DNA from: Pseudomonas farris
GTDB lineage: Bacteria; Pseudomonadota; Gammaproteobacteria; Pseudomonadales; Pseudomonadaceae
Direction of reading: 5' to 3'
NCBI RefSeq assembly: GCF_019145235.1
Contig: NZ_JAHSTV010000003.1
Span: forward strand, 186,001 to 250,000
Length of the DNA stretch: 64,000 nt
In this document: one piece after another, positions 16,116-26,239 of the stretch
How positions within the stretch are numbered: position 1 is the stretch's first letter
Layout of the letters: every line of letters starts with the position of its first letter
Position numbers and translations under genes: made by a program
The notes under the pieces: generated by a model
What the model was told of the DNA's origin: nothing
What the model saw: the letters and a program-made list of their open reading frames with translations, nothing else
Databases searched by the model: none

Positions 16116-16388
16116 TTATTCAGCTGGCGGAACGTAGCCTTCGGCCTTGGCGTATTCCTCGCCGGAAAAGAACTTGTCCATCTCGCCTTGAAGATATTTG
16201 CGGTCTTCGGCGTTCATCATGTTCAGGCGTTTTTCGTTGATCAGCAGGGTCTGGTGTTTCTGCCAGTCGGCCCAGGCCTTGGCCGAGACGTGGTCAAAAA
16301 TGTCCTGACCTTTTGCACCCGGAAATGGAGCGCGCTCCAGGGCGGGTAATTCTTCTTTGTACTTGCGGCACATGATGGTGCGGGTCAT
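16116..16388 (-). CDS. yggX: Fe(2+)-trafficking / oxidative damage protection protein
   Basis: A 90-residue protein that matches YggX along its full length: [20 protein letters not shown] with the conserved Cys7, [19 protein letters not shown], and [19 protein letters not shown]. YggX helps protect labile Fe-S clusters and is thought to handle iron in the cytosol. The start overlaps the mutY stop by 4 bases (ATGA), the usual mutY-yggX arrangement, which makes sense because MutY itself carries an Fe-S cluster. Confidence 0.95.
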   Translation of the reverse strand: MTRTIMCRKYKEELPALERAPFPGAKGQDIFDHVSAKAWADWQKHQTLLINEKRLNMMNAEDRKYLQGEMDKFFSGEEYAKAEGYVPPAE

Positions 16389-17452
16389 GACGACTCTCCT
16401 GCGTTCAATACGGCGGCCGCGCGTTCGAGCAAGGTTTTGACCGGGGCGGCAAGGCCCAGGCGCGGCGGGGTGGCGAGGTTATACCAGAGCCAGTCGGCCT
16501 CGGCCACGTGATGGCCAGCCTCTTGGACCTGAACCAGCCAGGGTTCGATGGATAACTGAAAGTGGCTAAAGGTGTGTACCAGGCTCGGCAGGGCCTGTTG
16601 GCTGCCCAACTCCAGCGAATGCTGCGAAGCCAGATGCTGAAGGTCATCGAGGTCGTCGAGTTCCGGCAGGCTCCAGAGACCGCCCCACAGGCCCATGGAA
16701 GGGCGACGGTAAAGCAGAATCGCCCCTTCGCCATTGGCGAGCATCGGCATCAGCGTGCGCTTCTGTGGCACGGCTTTGCGTGGCTTGGGGATCGGGTAGC
16801 GGGTTTCCAGGCCAAGCATGTGCGCCTCGCAGCCCTTTTCCAGCGGACAAAGCAGACAGCTCGGTTTGCTGCGGGTGCAGAGCGTGGCGCCCAGATCCAT
16901 CATCGCCTGGGTGTAGGCGTTGACCCGATCATGTGGCGTGAAGCGCTCAGCGTTGGCCCACAGCTGTTTGGCAACCTTGGGCTCGCCCGGATAACCCTCT
17001 TGCGCGGTAAAGCGCGCCAGCACCCGTTTGACGTTGCCATCGAGGATCGGCGCCCGCAGGCCCATGCTCAGGCTGGCAATCGCGCCGGCCGTGGACAGGC
17101 CGATACCCGGCAGATCTGTGAGCTTTTCCACATCACGGGGAAACTCGCCGCCATATTCGGCAACGACAATCTTCGCAGTCTTCTGCAAGTTGCGCGCGCG
17201 GGTGTAATAACCGAGACCGGTCCACAGGTGCAGCACTTCGTCTTCCGGCGCGGCGGCCAGAGCTTCGACCGTTGGCAGCGAAGCCATGAAACGGTCGAAG
17301 TAATTCAGCACAGTGCTGACCTGGGTCTGCTGCAGCATGATTTCCGAGACCCACACCCGGTAAGGGGTGATGCCCTGTTGCCAAGGCAAATCGTGGCGGC
17401 CGTGGCGGTCGTACCAATCCAGCACCGCCGTTGAAAACTGCTCGGCTCTCAT
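16385..17452 (-). CDS. mutY: A/G-specific adenine DNA glycosylase
   Basis: A 355-residue base-excision repair enzyme that removes adenine mispaired with 8-oxoguanine. The catalytic Glu37 ([10 protein letters not shown]) and Asp138 ([12 protein letters not shown]) are present with the helix-hairpin-helix [16 protein letters not shown]. The Fe-S cluster Cys are 192, 199, 202 and 208. The C-terminal NUDIX-like domain ([20 protein letters not shown] onward) recognises 8-oxoG. It overlaps asmA upstream (17449-17452) and yggX downstream by ATGA, so the three form one transcript. Confidence 0.96.
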   Translation of the reverse strand: MRAEQFSTAVLDWYDRHGRHDLPWQQGITPYRVWVSEIMLQQTQVSTVLNYFDRFMASLPTVEALAAAPEDEVLHLWTGLGYYTRARNLQKTAKIVVAEYGGEFPRDVEKLTDLPGIGLSTAGAIASLSMGLRAPILDGNVKRVLARFTAQEGYPGEPKVAKQLWANAERFTPHDRVNAYTQAMMDLGATLCTRSKPSCLLCPLEKGCEAHMLGLETRYPIPKPRKAVPQKRTLMPMLANGEGAILLYRRPSMGLWGGLWSLPELDDLDDLQHLASQHSLELGSQQALPSLVHTFSHFQLSIEPWLVQVQEAGHHVAEADWLWYNLATPPRLGLAAPVKTLLERAAAVLNAGESS

Positions 17453-19677
17453 CGCTTGAACAGCCCCTTGAGCGCGTTTTTCAGTTCCGGGCTGACTTTA
17501 TCGCCAAGCTTCTCGTCGATTTTTTCGCTGATTCGCTCGCCAGCCAGTTTGCTCGCGACTTGTCCCATGCGTTCATTGTCGACGCGGCAAGCCTTGGCAC
17601 CCAGTTCCAGCGGACCACGGCAGCGCAGTGGCCACTCGATGCCGACGAAGCGCTCGCTGACTTGGCAGGCCGGGTCCGGCATGTCGCTCTTGTCGCCTTC
17701 GACGATCACGCCGACGCGGTAATCCATGCCCAGCACCCGCAGGTCGATGTCGCCGTTACCGTTGACGGTCATGCCCGGAATGCGCACTTTCAGATCGGGG
17801 TTATTGGCCACGCCATTGCGGAAGGTCAGGTTGCCCTTGAGCTCTTCGAACGGTGTGTCCTTGCCCCGTGGCTCGCCGGTGAGGGTTTTGCGATTCAGGG
17901 TGGCGATGCCTTTGCACAGTTGCTGCTCAAGGTTGGCATTGAGCAGCACGCCGTTGTTGATGACGAAACTGGCATTGCCGTTGAGGTTATCGATCAGCAC
18001 GCTCTGGCTATTGCCGCTGCTGGTCAGCGCGCTATCGAGCGTAACCAGGCCTTGGAGCGGTGGATTTTTCCCTTGGCTTTCGAGGATTTTTTCTACAGGC
18101 ACTTTGCTGATGCGCGTCTGCATGTTCAGCGCCGGCACTTGCTGGCGCACGTCCAGGGTACCTTTGGCTTCGAAGTTGCCGTCGTACAGGTCGCCGCGCA
18201 GGTTCTCCAGCGTCAGCAGGCCGCCTTGGCCTGTGGCCTTGAGTGCCGCATTCTGAATCGGCAGTTTGTCGAGGGTCAGCTGGCCGAAAGTCAGGTCGGC
18301 GTTCACGTCGAGTTTGCTCAGGCGTTCCACCGGCAACAGACGCTCGGTGCTCCACGGGCCTTTGGTCGGTGAGGGCGGCAGCGGTGAACTGCCTGCACCA
18401 GCCATCGCCTCGCTCTCGGTGCTGGCCACTTCGGCCTGACGCACCTGCTTCGCGCTGTTGGCTTCGGCGGATTTTGGCGGCAAGTAACGATCGACGTTGA
18501 AGGTGTCAGCCTTGAGGTTCAGTCGCAGCGATTGCTTGGCGAAGTCCTCGACAGCGATGCGGCCGCTGAAAGTGCTGTCATCGAGCTTCAGGTTGAGGTT
18601 GTCGAGGGTCAAACTGGTCGGCGTGCCGGCAACCTGGCTGGCCAGTTCGACTTTGCTCAGGCTGCCTTCGGCCATCGCCGGGAGTTTCTGGCCGATGCTG
18701 TCGACGAATTTCGCCAGATCGAACTGGGCAATCGACAGGCCGCCGCTGATTTGCGGGGTCTTGTCGAGGTCGTTGGCCTTCAGTTCGCCCAAGGCGCGCA
18801 GCTGATTGGCGGAGATCTTGATGCCGGTCCATTCGGCGACGTTGGCGGCCTTGTCCAGCAGCAGCTGGCCTTGAGCGGCGAAGGTCATGGTTTTGCCTTG
18901 CAGCGGATCGCCAGCGACTTCACCGGAGAGTTTCATGTCTTCGAATTTGTAGCGCTGCAGCGCACGTTCGAAACGCAACTCGCCGGCCAGCTCGGTGCGC
19001 ACCCGCAGAACCGGTTGGTTGGTACCGAGGAACGCGGTGAGTTTGACCGGGATGTTGGTCGAGTCGTGCACGGGGCCAGTGCTCAGCTGGATGCTTTCGG
19101 CGCTGAACTGCTTGCCGGTTTTCTCGTCGCTGTACTCAACGCGGGCGTTGTTGACGGTCAGGCTGTCGATGTCCAGGCGGATCGGCTGGGCCGGTTTTTC
19201 TGCCTGAACGGTAGTGGTTGGTGCAGGTTCGCCGGTGGCGGCGGGCGGCGTGGCCGACGTCGTCGGGGTAGCAGGTGCCTTGCCTATGTCTTCCCAGTTG
19301 CCATGGCCGTCCTTGTCACGATTCAGGCGCAGGTTCAGGCCTTCGACGCGCACATCGCTCATCTGCACTTCGCGGCGCAGCAGCGGAATCACGCGGACCG
19401 ACAGGCCGAGCATCTGCAAGTCTGCGAACGGTTCGGTAGGCTTGGCCAGGGTTGCAACACTGGCTTCGTGCAATTCCAGGCCCAGCCAGGGAAACAGGCT
19501 CCAGCCGATATCGCCATTGAGCGTCAGCTCGATGTGGGCCTTGTCGCGGGCAATCTGGCGAATCTCGTCTTTATAGTCGTTGGGATCGAAGAGGTGGGTC
19601 AGGGCAAAGCCCAGCGCCACAATGATCAGCAACAGCCCGAGAAGTACCAGACCCAGGATTTTGCCGAACGCTTTCAT
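17449..19677 (-). CDS. AsmA family envelope protein
   Basis: A 742-residue protein with one N-terminal membrane anchor ([20 protein letters not shown]) and a long periplasmic AsmA/DUF748-type region of repeating beta strands ([34 protein letters not shown]-like repeats, and the C-terminal [18 protein letters not shown]). AsmA-like proteins are thought to bridge inner and outer membrane and move phospholipids or affect outer-membrane assembly. A Thr/Pro/Ala-rich linker (about residues 145-170) and a second low-complexity stretch near 405-440 break up the domain. It is the first gene of the asmA-mutY-yggX operon. Confidence 0.9.
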   Translation of the reverse strand: MKAFGKILGLVLLGLLLIIVALGFALTHLFDPNDYKDEIRQIARDKAHIELTLNGDIGWSLFPWLGLELHEASVATLAKPTEPFADLQMLGLSVRVIPLLRREVQMSDVRVEGLNLRLNRDKDGHGNWEDIGKAPATPTTSATPPAATGEPAPTTTVQAEKPAQPIRLDIDSLTVNNARVEYSDEKTGKQFSAESIQLSTGPVHDSTNIPVKLTAFLGTNQPVLRVRTELAGELRFERALQRYKFEDMKLSGEVAGDPLQGKTMTFAAQGQLLLDKAANVAEWTGIKISANQLRALGELKANDLDKTPQISGGLSIAQFDLAKFVDSIGQKLPAMAEGSLSKVELASQVAGTPTSLTLDNLNLKLDDSTFSGRIAVEDFAKQSLRLNLKADTFNVDRYLPPKSAEANSAKQVRQAEVASTESEAMAGAGSSPLPPSPTKGPWSTERLLPVERLSKLDVNADLTFGQLTLDKLPIQNAALKATGQGGLLTLENLRGDLYDGNFEAKGTLDVRQQVPALNMQTRISKVPVEKILESQGKNPPLQGLVTLDSALTSSGNSQSVLIDNLNGNASFVINNGVLLNANLEQQLCKGIATLNRKTLTGEPRGKDTPFEELKGNLTFRNGVANNPDLKVRIPGMTVNGNGDIDLRVLGMDYRVGVIVEGDKSDMPDPACQVSERFVGIEWPLRCRGPLELGAKACRVDNERMGQVASKLAGERISEKIDEKLGDKVSPELKNALKGLFKR

Positions 19678-19754
19678 GGGCGAGTCCTTGTATTAGTCGA
19701 ATTCGAAATTTAGCCGGGGAGTATAGCGCTCCGAAGTGGCTGACCGGTCAGCGA

Positions 19755-20159
19755 TCACATCGGGAGCTCATCCAGCGGTACCTTCAGCTTAGCCACCAGC
19801 GCTTGAGCTTCGAGGTGCCCGGCAGGCGCCAACAGCCGCAATGTCGCGCCTGATTGCGACGCCATTTTCTGCGCTTCGTTCACCAGACGCTCGGCAACCC
19901 CACGACGACGGGTGATTTTTCGTACGCATAAATGGGACAAATGCCAGACGTCCTGGTGCCGTTGCAAACGTGCCGCACCCAACAGCCGATCGTTGAAGCG
20001 TCCGGCGATCAGCGAACCGTCCTGCAGGCAGCCTTCGATCAGCTGCATCTCCCCAGTGAATGGCGCAAACAGCCAGTCCGGGGCATCGCGGTAGATCTTC
20101 TGCAGATCTTGCTGATCCTGATAAGTGGCTTGGTTCAGCAGTTCGACAATGATCGGCAT
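19755..20159 (-). CDS. PanM/PanZ-like GNAT acetyltransferase-fold protein
   Basis: A 134-residue GNAT-fold protein. Its segments DLQKIYRDAPDWL, IAGRFNDRLLGAARLQR and LCVRKITRRRGVAERLVNEA follow the pattern of PanM (PanZ), the acetyl-CoA-sensing activator of aspartate decarboxylase (PanD) maturation in enterics. The acetyl-CoA pyrophosphate loop is RRRGVA. No panD is nearby, so the assignment rests on sequence pattern only; an ordinary acetyltransferase is the alternative. It stands alone, divergent from the MFS gene. Confidence 0.65.
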   Translation of the reverse strand: MPIIVELLNQATYQDQQDLQKIYRDAPDWLFAPFTGEMQLIEGCLQDGSLIAGRFNDRLLGAARLQRHQDVWHLSHLCVRKITRRRGVAERLVNEAQKMASQSGATLRLLAPAGHLEAQALVAKLKVPLDELPM

Positions 20160-20425
20160 GGCGCTTCCTTTGAAAAGTTAATCCGGCCTCTACGTGTGAA
20201 AACATGTTCTTGCGGTTGTACGAGAACAGATGACATACAAAAGGTGATATCAGTTTGGTTTTTCTGTCACGTGCAAATGGTAACCTCTGCCCGTTCGTCC
20301 GTCCCTTCTGTGGCGTGATGTCGCACCAAAATGGAGCTTCACCTAAAAAACAGTCATGCCTGCGTGCATTAAGGCTGGGGGTGAAGAACGGCTGGCGAAC
20401 AATACTAATAATTGGGGGAAACACC

Positions 20426-22087
20426 ATGACTACGAGCATCACGGCGGACGGCTTTGCCGACCAGCCCGCGTTCCTGTCCAAGGAACGCATCATCGCCAAG
20501 CCCGGTTTTAACCGTTGGCTGGTACCACCGGCCGCTCTGGCCATCCACCTGTGCATCGGCATGGCCTACGGCTTTTCGGTGTTCTGGTTGCCGTTGTCCA
20601 AAGCCCTGGGCGTCACCAAGGCCGTGACTTGCGCGCCGGACATGAGCTTCATCGCTCAGGTCTTTTCGTCTCAATGCGACTGGCCGATCTCGATGCTCGG
20701 CTGGATCTACACCCTGTTCTTCATCTTCCTTGGCTGCTCGGCAGCGATCTGGGGCGGCTGGCTTGAGCACGCAGGCCCTCGCAAGGCCGGTGTTGTGTCG
20801 GCACTGTGCTGGTGTGGCGGTCTGCTGATTTCGGCGCTCGGGGTCTATACCCACCAGATCTGGCTGATGTGGATCGGCTCCGGAGTCATTGGCGGTATTG
20901 GCCTGGGCCTGGGTTACATCTCGCCGGTCTCGACCCTGATCAAGTGGTTCCCGGACAAGCGCGGCATGGCCACAGGCATGGCGATCATGGGCTTCGGCGG
21001 TGGCGCGATGGTAGGTGCTCCACTGGCTGCAGCGCTGATGGGTCACTTCGCTTCGCCAACCAGCGTGGGCGTATGGCAGAGCTTCCTGGTAATGGCTGCG
21101 ATCTATTTCGTGTTCATGATCGGTGGCGCACTGTCCTACCGCGTTCCGCCAACCGGCTGGAAGCCTGAAGGCTGGACTGCTCCGGCGAAAAAAGCGTCGA
21201 ACTCGATGATCACTCACCGTCACGTCCACGTGAATGTGGCGTGGAAGACTCCGCAATTCCGTCTGGTGTGGCTGGTGCTGTGCCTGAACGTTTCGGCGGG
21301 CATCGGCATCCTCGGCATGGCTTCGCCGCTGCTGCAGGAAGTCTTCGCCGGTAAATTGCTGGGCACCGACCAGACATTTGGTCAGCTGGATGCCGGGCAA
21401 CTGGCCTCAATCGCTGCCATTGCTGCTGGCTTCACCGGTTTGCTGAGCCTGTTCAACATTGGTGGCCGGTTCTTCTGGGCTTCGTTCTCAGACTACCTGG
21501 GTCGCAAAAACACTTATTTCGTGTTCTTCGCCCTCGGTTTCGCACTGTACGCGCTGATCCCGAACCTCGGTCATCTGGGCAGCGTCGCGCTGTTCGTGGC
21601 GGCGTTCTGCATCATTCTGTCGATGTACGGCGGTGGTTTTGCGACGGTGCCGGCTTACCTGGCTGACTTGTTCGGTACGCAAATGGTCGGCGCGATCCAC
21701 GGTCGTCTGCTGACCGCGTGGGCGGCGGCGGGTGTGTTGGGGCCGGTGTTGGTGAACTACCTGCGTGAATATCAGCTGAGCATTGGCGTTGAACGTGCCG
21801 CGGCTTACGACATCACCCTGTACATCCTCGCGGGCCTGCTGGTGCTGGGTTTTCTGTGCAATCTGATGGTTCGCCCGGTGGCCGACAAGTACTTCATGAC
21901 CGACGCTGAACTGGCGGCCGAACAGGCGCTGGGCCACGACAAAGGGGCTGACGCCAGCACCGTGCTGGAGTGGAAAGCGGATGCGGGCACCAAACCGTTG
22001 GCGGTGGCTGCGTGGTTGGTGGTGGGCATACCGTTGGCGTGGGGTGTCTGGGTGACGCTGCAGAAGACTGCGGTTCTCTTCCACTAA
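20426..22087 (+). CDS. OFA-family MFS transporter (oxalate/formate antiporter-like)
   Basis: A 553-residue major-facilitator carrier with about 12 membrane segments plus a thirteenth at the C-terminus. Early helices (ALAIHLCIGMAYGFSVFWLP) and GLGLGYISPVSTLIKWFPDK are hallmarks of the oxalate/formate antiporter (OFA) family, with a GLGLGY motif in helix 5. An extra loop with Cys (KAVTCAPDMSFIAQ, SSQCDWP) between helices 1 and 2 is typical of the longer Pseudomonas members. Substrate unknown, probably a small carboxylate. The ATG at 20426 follows TGGGGGAAACACC; the frame is open from 20255 but lacks a better start. A REP doublet follows. Confidence 0.88.
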   Translation: MTTSITADGFADQPAFLSKERIIAKPGFNRWLVPPAALAIHLCIGMAYGFSVFWLPLSKALGVTKAVTCAPDMSFIAQVFSSQCDWPISMLGWIYTLFFIFLGCSAAIWGGWLEHAGPRKAGVVSALCWCGGLLISALGVYTHQIWLMWIGSGVIGGIGLGLGYISPVSTLIKWFPDKRGMATGMAIMGFGGGAMVGAPLAAALMGHFASPTSVGVWQSFLVMAAIYFVFMIGGALSYRVPPTGWKPEGWTAPAKKASNSMITHRHVHVNVAWKTPQFRLVWLVLCLNVSAGIGILGMASPLLQEVFAGKLLGTDQTFGQLDAGQLASIAAIAAGFTGLLSLFNIGGRFFWASFSDYLGRKNTYFVFFALGFALYALIPNLGHLGSVALFVAAFCIILSMYGGGFATVPAYLADLFGTQMVGAIHGRLLTAWAAAGVLGPVLVNYLREYQLSIGVERAAAYDITLYILAGLLVLGFLCNLMVRPVADKYFMTDAELAAEQALGHDKGADASTVLEWKADAGTKPLAVAAWLVVGIPLAWGVWVTLQKTAVLFH

Positions 22088-22098
22088 CGCAAAACCCT

Positions 22099-22187
22099 GT
22101 GGGAGCGGGCTTGCTCGCGAAAAGGGCGTGTCAGTCGACATCAATGTTGCCTGGTACGCTGCTTTCGCGAGCAAGCCCGCTCCCACA
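22099..22187. repeat. REP doublet (inverted pair)
   Basis: GTGGGAGCGGGCTTGCTCGC at 22099 and its inverse ending near 22187, with a loop that contains ACATCAATGTTG. It can fold into a long hairpin after the MFS gene and may act as its transcription end. Confidence 0.9.
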
Positions 22188-22311
22188 TTTGCTCTCCGTG
22201 GACACAGATTTTGTGTTTGCCGGCTTGTACTGACATGTCTATCCCCGACGGCAGGGGATTCACTCCGTCAGTGATATCACCTCTCGTGTTTCTGTTTAGC
22301 GCCCGCGACCC

Positions 22312-22317
22312 TATAAT
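22312..22317 (+). promoter_or_regulatory. -10 box of the his operon promoter
   Basis: A perfect TATAAT lies about 40 bases before the hisB start. The expected -35 place (TTTCTG near 22289) is weak, so only the -10 is offered. Confidence 0.5.
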
Positions 22318-22357
22318 GGCTGCCTTTTTCGCCCCAATGATTTTTGCGGAGCTGGTG

Positions 22358-22951
22358 ATGGCCGAACGTATGGCGTCTGTCGAGCGCGACACTCTGGAAA
22401 CCCAGATCAAAGCCTCGATCAACCTGGATGGCACCGGAAAGGCCCGATTTGATATCGGTGTACCTTTTCTTGAGCACATGCTGGACCAGATCGCCCGTCA
22501 CGGGCTGATCGACCTGGATATTGTCAGCAAGGGCGACCTGCATATCGACGACCACCACACGGTGGAAGACGTCGGTATCACGTTGGGTCAAGCCTTCACC
22601 AAAGCCATCGGCGACAAGAAAGGCATCCGTCGCTACGGCCACGCCTACGTGCCGCTCGATGAAGCGCTGTCGCGTGTGGTGATCGACTTCTCCGGCCGTC
22701 CTGGCCTGCAGATGCATGTTCCTTATACCCGCGCTACCGTCGGCGGTTTTGACGTTGACCTGTTCCAGGAATTTTTCCAGGGCTTCGTCAACCACGCCAA
22801 CGTCACCCTGCACATCGACAATCTGCGTGGGCACAACACCCACCACCAGATCGAGACCGTGTTCAAGGCTTTCGGCCGCGCCCTGCGCATGGCCGTGGAG
22901 CTGGATGACCGCATGGCCGGTCAGATGCCGTCGACCAAAGGCGTTCTGTAA
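22358..22951 (+). CDS. hisB: imidazoleglycerol-phosphate dehydratase
   Basis: A 197-residue enzyme that dehydrates imidazole glycerol phosphate to imidazole acetol phosphate in histidine synthesis. The Mn-binding His/Glu motifs are intact: [38 protein letters not shown] and [29 protein letters not shown]. It is the monofunctional form (no HisB phosphatase domain), as in other pseudomonads. The ATG at 22358 has GGAG about 8 bases upstream and gives the usual length; the frame is open from 22211. Its stop overlaps the hisH start by one base (TAATG). Confidence 0.97.
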   Translation: MAERMASVERDTLETQIKASINLDGTGKARFDIGVPFLEHMLDQIARHGLIDLDIVSKGDLHIDDHHTVEDVGITLGQAFTKAIGDKKGIRRYGHAYVPLDEALSRVVIDFSGRPGLQMHVPYTRATVGGFDVDLFQEFFQGFVNHANVTLHIDNLRGHNTHHQIETVFKAFGRALRMAVELDDRMAGQMPSTKGVL

Positions 22952-23589
22952 TGCAGACGGTCGCGGTTATCGATTACGGCATGGGCAACCTGCACTCGGT
23001 GGCCAAGGCTCTCGAGCACGTCGGTGCCGGCAAGGTCCTTATCACCAGCGATGCCGATGTGATTCGCGAAGCCGATCGCGTGGTATTTCCCGGCGTCGGC
23101 GCGATTCGCGATTGCATGGCGGAGATCCGTCGCCTGGGCTTCGACTCGCTGGTGCGTGAAGTCAGCCAGGACCGTCCGTTCCTCGGCATCTGCGTGGGCA
23201 TGCAAGCCTTGCTCGACAGCAGTGAAGAGAACAATGGCGTGGACTGCATTGGCCTGTTCCCGGGTCAGGTGAAGTTCTTCGGCAAGGATTTGCACGAAGA
23301 CGGCGAACACTTGAAAGTGCCGCACATGGGCTGGAACGAAGTGAAGCAGACGGTAGAACACCCGCTGTGGCACAACATTCCGGACCTGGCGCGTTTTTAC
23401 TTCGTGCACAGCTACTACATCGCTGCCGGCAATGCGCGGCAGGTGGTGGGCAGCGGTCACTACGGGGTCGATTTCGCCGCAGCGCTGGCCGACGGCTCGC
23501 GTTTCGCCGTGCAGTTCCACCCGGAGAAGAGCCATACCCATGGCCTGCAATTGCTGCAGAACTTCGCTGCGTGGGATGGTCGCTGGTAA
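22951..23589 (+). CDS. hisH: imidazole glycerol phosphate synthase, glutaminase subunit
   Basis: A 212-residue class I glutamine amidotransferase that supplies ammonia to HisF. The nucleophile Cys81 lies in FLGICVGMQ, and the His-Glu pair in [10 protein letters not shown]; the oxyanion region is [12 protein letters not shown]. It acts as a heterodimer with HisF, encoded about 1 kb downstream, and feeds ammonia through the HisF barrel to make imidazole glycerol phosphate and AICAR. It overlaps hisB by one base and abuts the DUF2164 gene with no gap. Confidence 0.97.
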   Translation: MQTVAVIDYGMGNLHSVAKALEHVGAGKVLITSDADVIREADRVVFPGVGAIRDCMAEIRRLGFDSLVREVSQDRPFLGICVGMQALLDSSEENNGVDCIGLFPGQVKFFGKDLHEDGEHLKVPHMGWNEVKQTVEHPLWHNIPDLARFYFVHSYYIAAGNARQVVGSGHYGVDFAAALADGSRFAVQFHPEKSHTHGLQLLQNFAAWDGRW

Positions 23590-23847
23590 ATGGCTGCCAA
23601 AAAGAAGCCGCCGATCCTGACCCTCACTCCCGAGCAGGAGAACGAGGCCAATCACAAGATCAAACGCTTCATGGAGGATCGCTTCGAGCTGGACCTGGGT
23701 TCGTTCGAAGCGGCTGAAATCCTTGAGCTGTTTACCCGCGAAATTGCTCCGCACTATTACAACAGGGCGATTTTCGATGTGCAGACGCACCTCAAAGAGA
23801 GGTTCGAAAGCATCGAAAGCGACCTGTGGGCGCTCGAGAAAAACTGA
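23590..23847 (+). CDS. DUF2164 family protein
   Basis: An 85-residue protein with the DUF2164 pattern (LTPEQENEANHKIKRFMED, then ELDLGSFEAAEILELFTREI and PHYYNRAIFDVQTHL). It is small, charged and helical, with no signal peptide. The ATG follows the hisH stop codon directly and it sits between hisH and hisA, so it is certainly co-transcribed with histidine-biosynthesis genes. No function is known for the family; a role in HisHF activity or in regulation would be guesswork. Confidence 0.88.
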   Translation: MAAKKKPPILTLTPEQENEANHKIKRFMEDRFELDLGSFEAAEILELFTREIAPHYYNRAIFDVQTHLKERFESIESDLWALEKN

Positions 23848-23889
23848 TTTCCGAGCGAAGCTGAATACTCGAATTTGAAGGTTTGCCAG

Positions 23890-24627
23890 ATGCTGATTAT
23901 TCCCGCTATCGATCTCAAAGACGGTGCCTGTGTTCGTCTGCGCCAGGGCCGCATGGAAGATTCCACGGTGTTCTCCGATGACCCGGTGAGCATGGCTGCC
24001 AAGTGGGTGGAAGGCGGTTGCCGCCGTCTGCATCTGGTCGACCTGAACGGTGCTTTCGAAGGTCAGCCGGTCAACGGCGAAGTAGTTACCGCCATCGCCA
24101 AGCGCTACCCGAACCTGCCGATTCAGATCGGCGGCGGTATCCGCTCGCTGGAAACCATTGAACACTACGTCAAAGCAGGCGTGAGCTACGTGATCATCGG
24201 CACCAAAGCCGTGAAAGATCCGGCTTTCGTTGCCGAGGCCTGCCGCGCGTTCCCGGGCAAAGTGATCGTTGGTCTGGATGCCAAAGACGGTTTTGTCGCC
24301 ACCGACGGCTGGGCTGAAATCAGCACCATCCAGGTGATCGACCTGGCCAAGCAATTCGAGGCTGACGGCGTGTCCGCGATCGTTTATACCGACATCGCCA
24401 AAGACGGCATGATGCAGGGCTGCAACGTTTCGTACACCGCCGCCCTGGCCGCTGCGACGAAGATTCCGGTGATCGCTTCCGGCGGTATCCACAATCTGGG
24501 TGACATCAAGTCGCTGCTCGACGCCAAGGCGCCAGGCATCATCGGCGCCATCACCGGCCGGGCGATTTACGAAGGCACCCTCGATGTCGCTGAAGCGCAA
24601 GCTTTCTGCGATTCGTACAAAGGCTGA
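23890..24627 (+). CDS. hisA: ProFAR isomerase
   Basis: A 245-residue (beta/alpha)8 enzyme, phosphoribosylformimino-5-aminoimidazole carboxamide ribotide isomerase. It begins [20 protein letters not shown] with catalytic Asp8, and the second catalytic Asp is in [12 protein letters not shown]. Phosphate-binding loops are IGGGIRS and [10 protein letters not shown]. It makes the HisF substrate. GAAGG precedes the ATG at 23890; the frame is open from 23875 but the shorter start is the family norm. Only 9 bases separate it from hisF. Confidence 0.97.
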   Translation: MLIIPAIDLKDGACVRLRQGRMEDSTVFSDDPVSMAAKWVEGGCRRLHLVDLNGAFEGQPVNGEVVTAIAKRYPNLPIQIGGGIRSLETIEHYVKAGVSYVIIGTKAVKDPAFVAEACRAFPGKVIVGLDAKDGFVATDGWAEISTIQVIDLAKQFEADGVSAIVYTDIAKDGMMQGCNVSYTAALAAATKIPVIASGGIHNLGDIKSLLDAKAPGIIGAITGRAIYEGTLDVAEAQAFCDSYKG

Positions 24628-24636
24628 GGACTCACC

Positions 24637-25407
24637 ATGGCGCTGGCCAAACGCATCATCCCTTGCCTGGACGTGGATAACGGCCGGGTGGTCAAGGGCG
24701 TCAAGTTCGAGAACATTCGCGACGCCGGCGACCCGGTGGAAATCGCCCGTCGCTACGACGAGCAAGGTGCCGACGAGATTACCTTTCTCGACATCACCGC
24801 CAGTGTCGACGGTCGCGACACCACGCTGCATACCGTCGAACGCATGGCCAGCCAGGTGTTCATCCCGCTGACCGTGGGTGGCGGCGTGCGTACCGTGCAG
24901 GACATTCGCAACTTGCTCAATGCCGGTGCGGACAAGGTCTCTATCAACACCGCTGCGGTGTTCAACCCGGAATTCGTCGGCGAAGCGGCGCAGCATTTCG
25001 GCTCGCAATGCATCGTCGTCGCCATCGACGCGAAGAAGGTTTCCGGTCCGGGCGAAACCCCGCGCTGGGAAATCTTCACCCACGGTGGTCGCAAGCCAAC
25101 CGGCCTCGACGCCGTTGAGTGGGCGAAGAAGATGGAAGGCCTCGGTGCCGGCGAAATCCTGCTGACCAGCATGGACCAGGACGGCATGAAAAACGGCTTC
25201 GACTTGGGCGTCACCCGCGCCATCAGCGATGCGCTGGGGATTCCGGTGATCGCGTCCGGCGGTGTCGGCAACTTGCAGCACTTGGCCGATGGCATCCTCG
25301 AAGGCCACGCCAGCGCGGTGCTGGCGGCGAGTATTTTCCACTTCGGCGAATATACCGTGCAGGAAGCCAAGGCTTACATGGCTCATCGCGGCATCGTGAT
25401 GCGCTAA
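24637..25407 (+). CDS. hisF: imidazole glycerol phosphate synthase, cyclase subunit
   Basis: A 256-residue (beta/alpha)8 cyclase. It begins [20 protein letters not shown] with Asp11, and the second catalytic Asp lies in [15 protein letters not shown]. Further marks are [26 protein letters not shown] and [14 protein letters not shown]. It closes the imidazole ring using ammonia from HisH. TGAGGA precedes the start. A long open frame on the other strand (22921-25533) is a codon shadow of the whole his cluster. Confidence 0.97.
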   Translation: MALAKRIIPCLDVDNGRVVKGVKFENIRDAGDPVEIARRYDEQGADEITFLDITASVDGRDTTLHTVERMASQVFIPLTVGGGVRTVQDIRNLLNAGADKVSINTAAVFNPEFVGEAAQHFGSQCIVVAIDAKKVSGPGETPRWEIFTHGGRKPTGLDAVEWAKKMEGLGAGEILLTSMDQDGMKNGFDLGVTRAISDALGIPVIASGGVGNLQHLADGILEGHASAVLAASIFHFGEYTVQEAKAYMAHRGIVMR

Positions 25408-25428
25408 ACAGTACAGGCCAGTGGACAG

Positions 25429-25463
25429 CATGGCGGGCTCAAGGCACTCTTGGGCACGCCATG
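25429..25463. other. intergenic hairpin between hisF and the binding-protein gene
   Basis: CATGGCG...CGCCATG with further pairing of CTCAAG/CTCTTG in the middle. There is no T-run, so it is an RNA-stability element or weak terminator rather than a standard one. Confidence 0.45.
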
Positions 25464-25480
25464 GATTCCGGTAGCCCGAC

Positions 25481-26236
25481 ATGCTTAAACGTCTCCTTCT
25501 TGTCCTCGCCAGCGCTTCTCTGTTGCTCATCAACGGAGCTCACGCCGAAGAAAATCCCGGCACCGGTCTGGTGTTGCTGACGGAAAACTTCCCGCCGTAC
25601 AACATGGCGAAGAACGGCAAAAATTTCGCTCAGGACGAGAACATCAACGGCATTGCCGTGGACATTGTCCGTGAGATGTTCAAACGCGCCGACATCACTT
25701 ACAGCCTGACGCTACGTTTCCCTTGGGAGCGAATCTACAAACTCGCCCTGGAGAAGCCTGGCTATGGCGTGTTCGTGATGGCGCGGTTGCCGGACCGCGA
25801 GAAACTCTTCAAGTGGGTCGGCCCTATCGGCCCGGACGACTGGATTCTGCTGGCCAAGGCCGATAGCAAGATCACCCTCGAGACGCTGGAGCAGGCGCGC
25901 AAATACAAGATCGGCGCCTACAAGGGCGATGCGATTGCCGAGACACTGGCCAAGCAAGGATTGAAACCGATTGTTGTGCTGCGGGATCAGGACAACGCCA
26001 AAAAACTGGTCAATGGCCAGATCGACCTGTGGGCTACCGGTGACCCGGCAGGCCGCTATCTGGCGCGCCAGGAAGGCGTGAACGGGCTCAAGACCGTGCT
26101 GCGCTTCAACAGCGCCGAGTTGTACCTGGCGTTGAATAAAGACGTACCGGACGAAACCGTCGCCAAGCTGCAAGCCGCGCTGGATCAACTGCGCAAGGAA
26201 GGCGTGGTTGACGAGATCATGGGGCGCTATCTGTAG
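25481..26236 (+). CDS. periplasmic SBP-family 3 solute-binding protein
   Basis: A 251-residue protein with a signal peptide (MLKRLLLVLASASLLLINGA, cleavage after AHA near residue 22) and a bacterial type 3 extracellular-solute-binding domain (TGLVLLTENFPPYNMAKNGK, then INGIAVDIVREMFKRADITY and LRFPWERIYKLALEKPGYGV). No transporter genes accompany it, so it may be an orphan binding protein or a sensor domain supplier. It follows hisF by 73 bases and could be read through from the his operon, although a hairpin sits between. Ligand unknown. Confidence 0.85.
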   Translation: MLKRLLLVLASASLLLINGAHAEENPGTGLVLLTENFPPYNMAKNGKNFAQDENINGIAVDIVREMFKRADITYSLTLRFPWERIYKLALEKPGYGVFVMARLPDREKLFKWVGPIGPDDWILLAKADSKITLETLEQARKYKIGAYKGDAIAETLAKQGLKPIVVLRDQDNAKKLVNGQIDLWATGDPAGRYLARQEGVNGLKTVLRFNSAELYLALNKDVPDETVAKLQAALDQLRKEGVVDEIMGRYL

Positions 26237-26239
26237 CAA

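Noticed and set aside
22921..25533. 870-codon minus-strand frame across hisHAF
   Set aside because: It is a mirror of the his genes on the other strand, with no family signature. The sense genes are certain.
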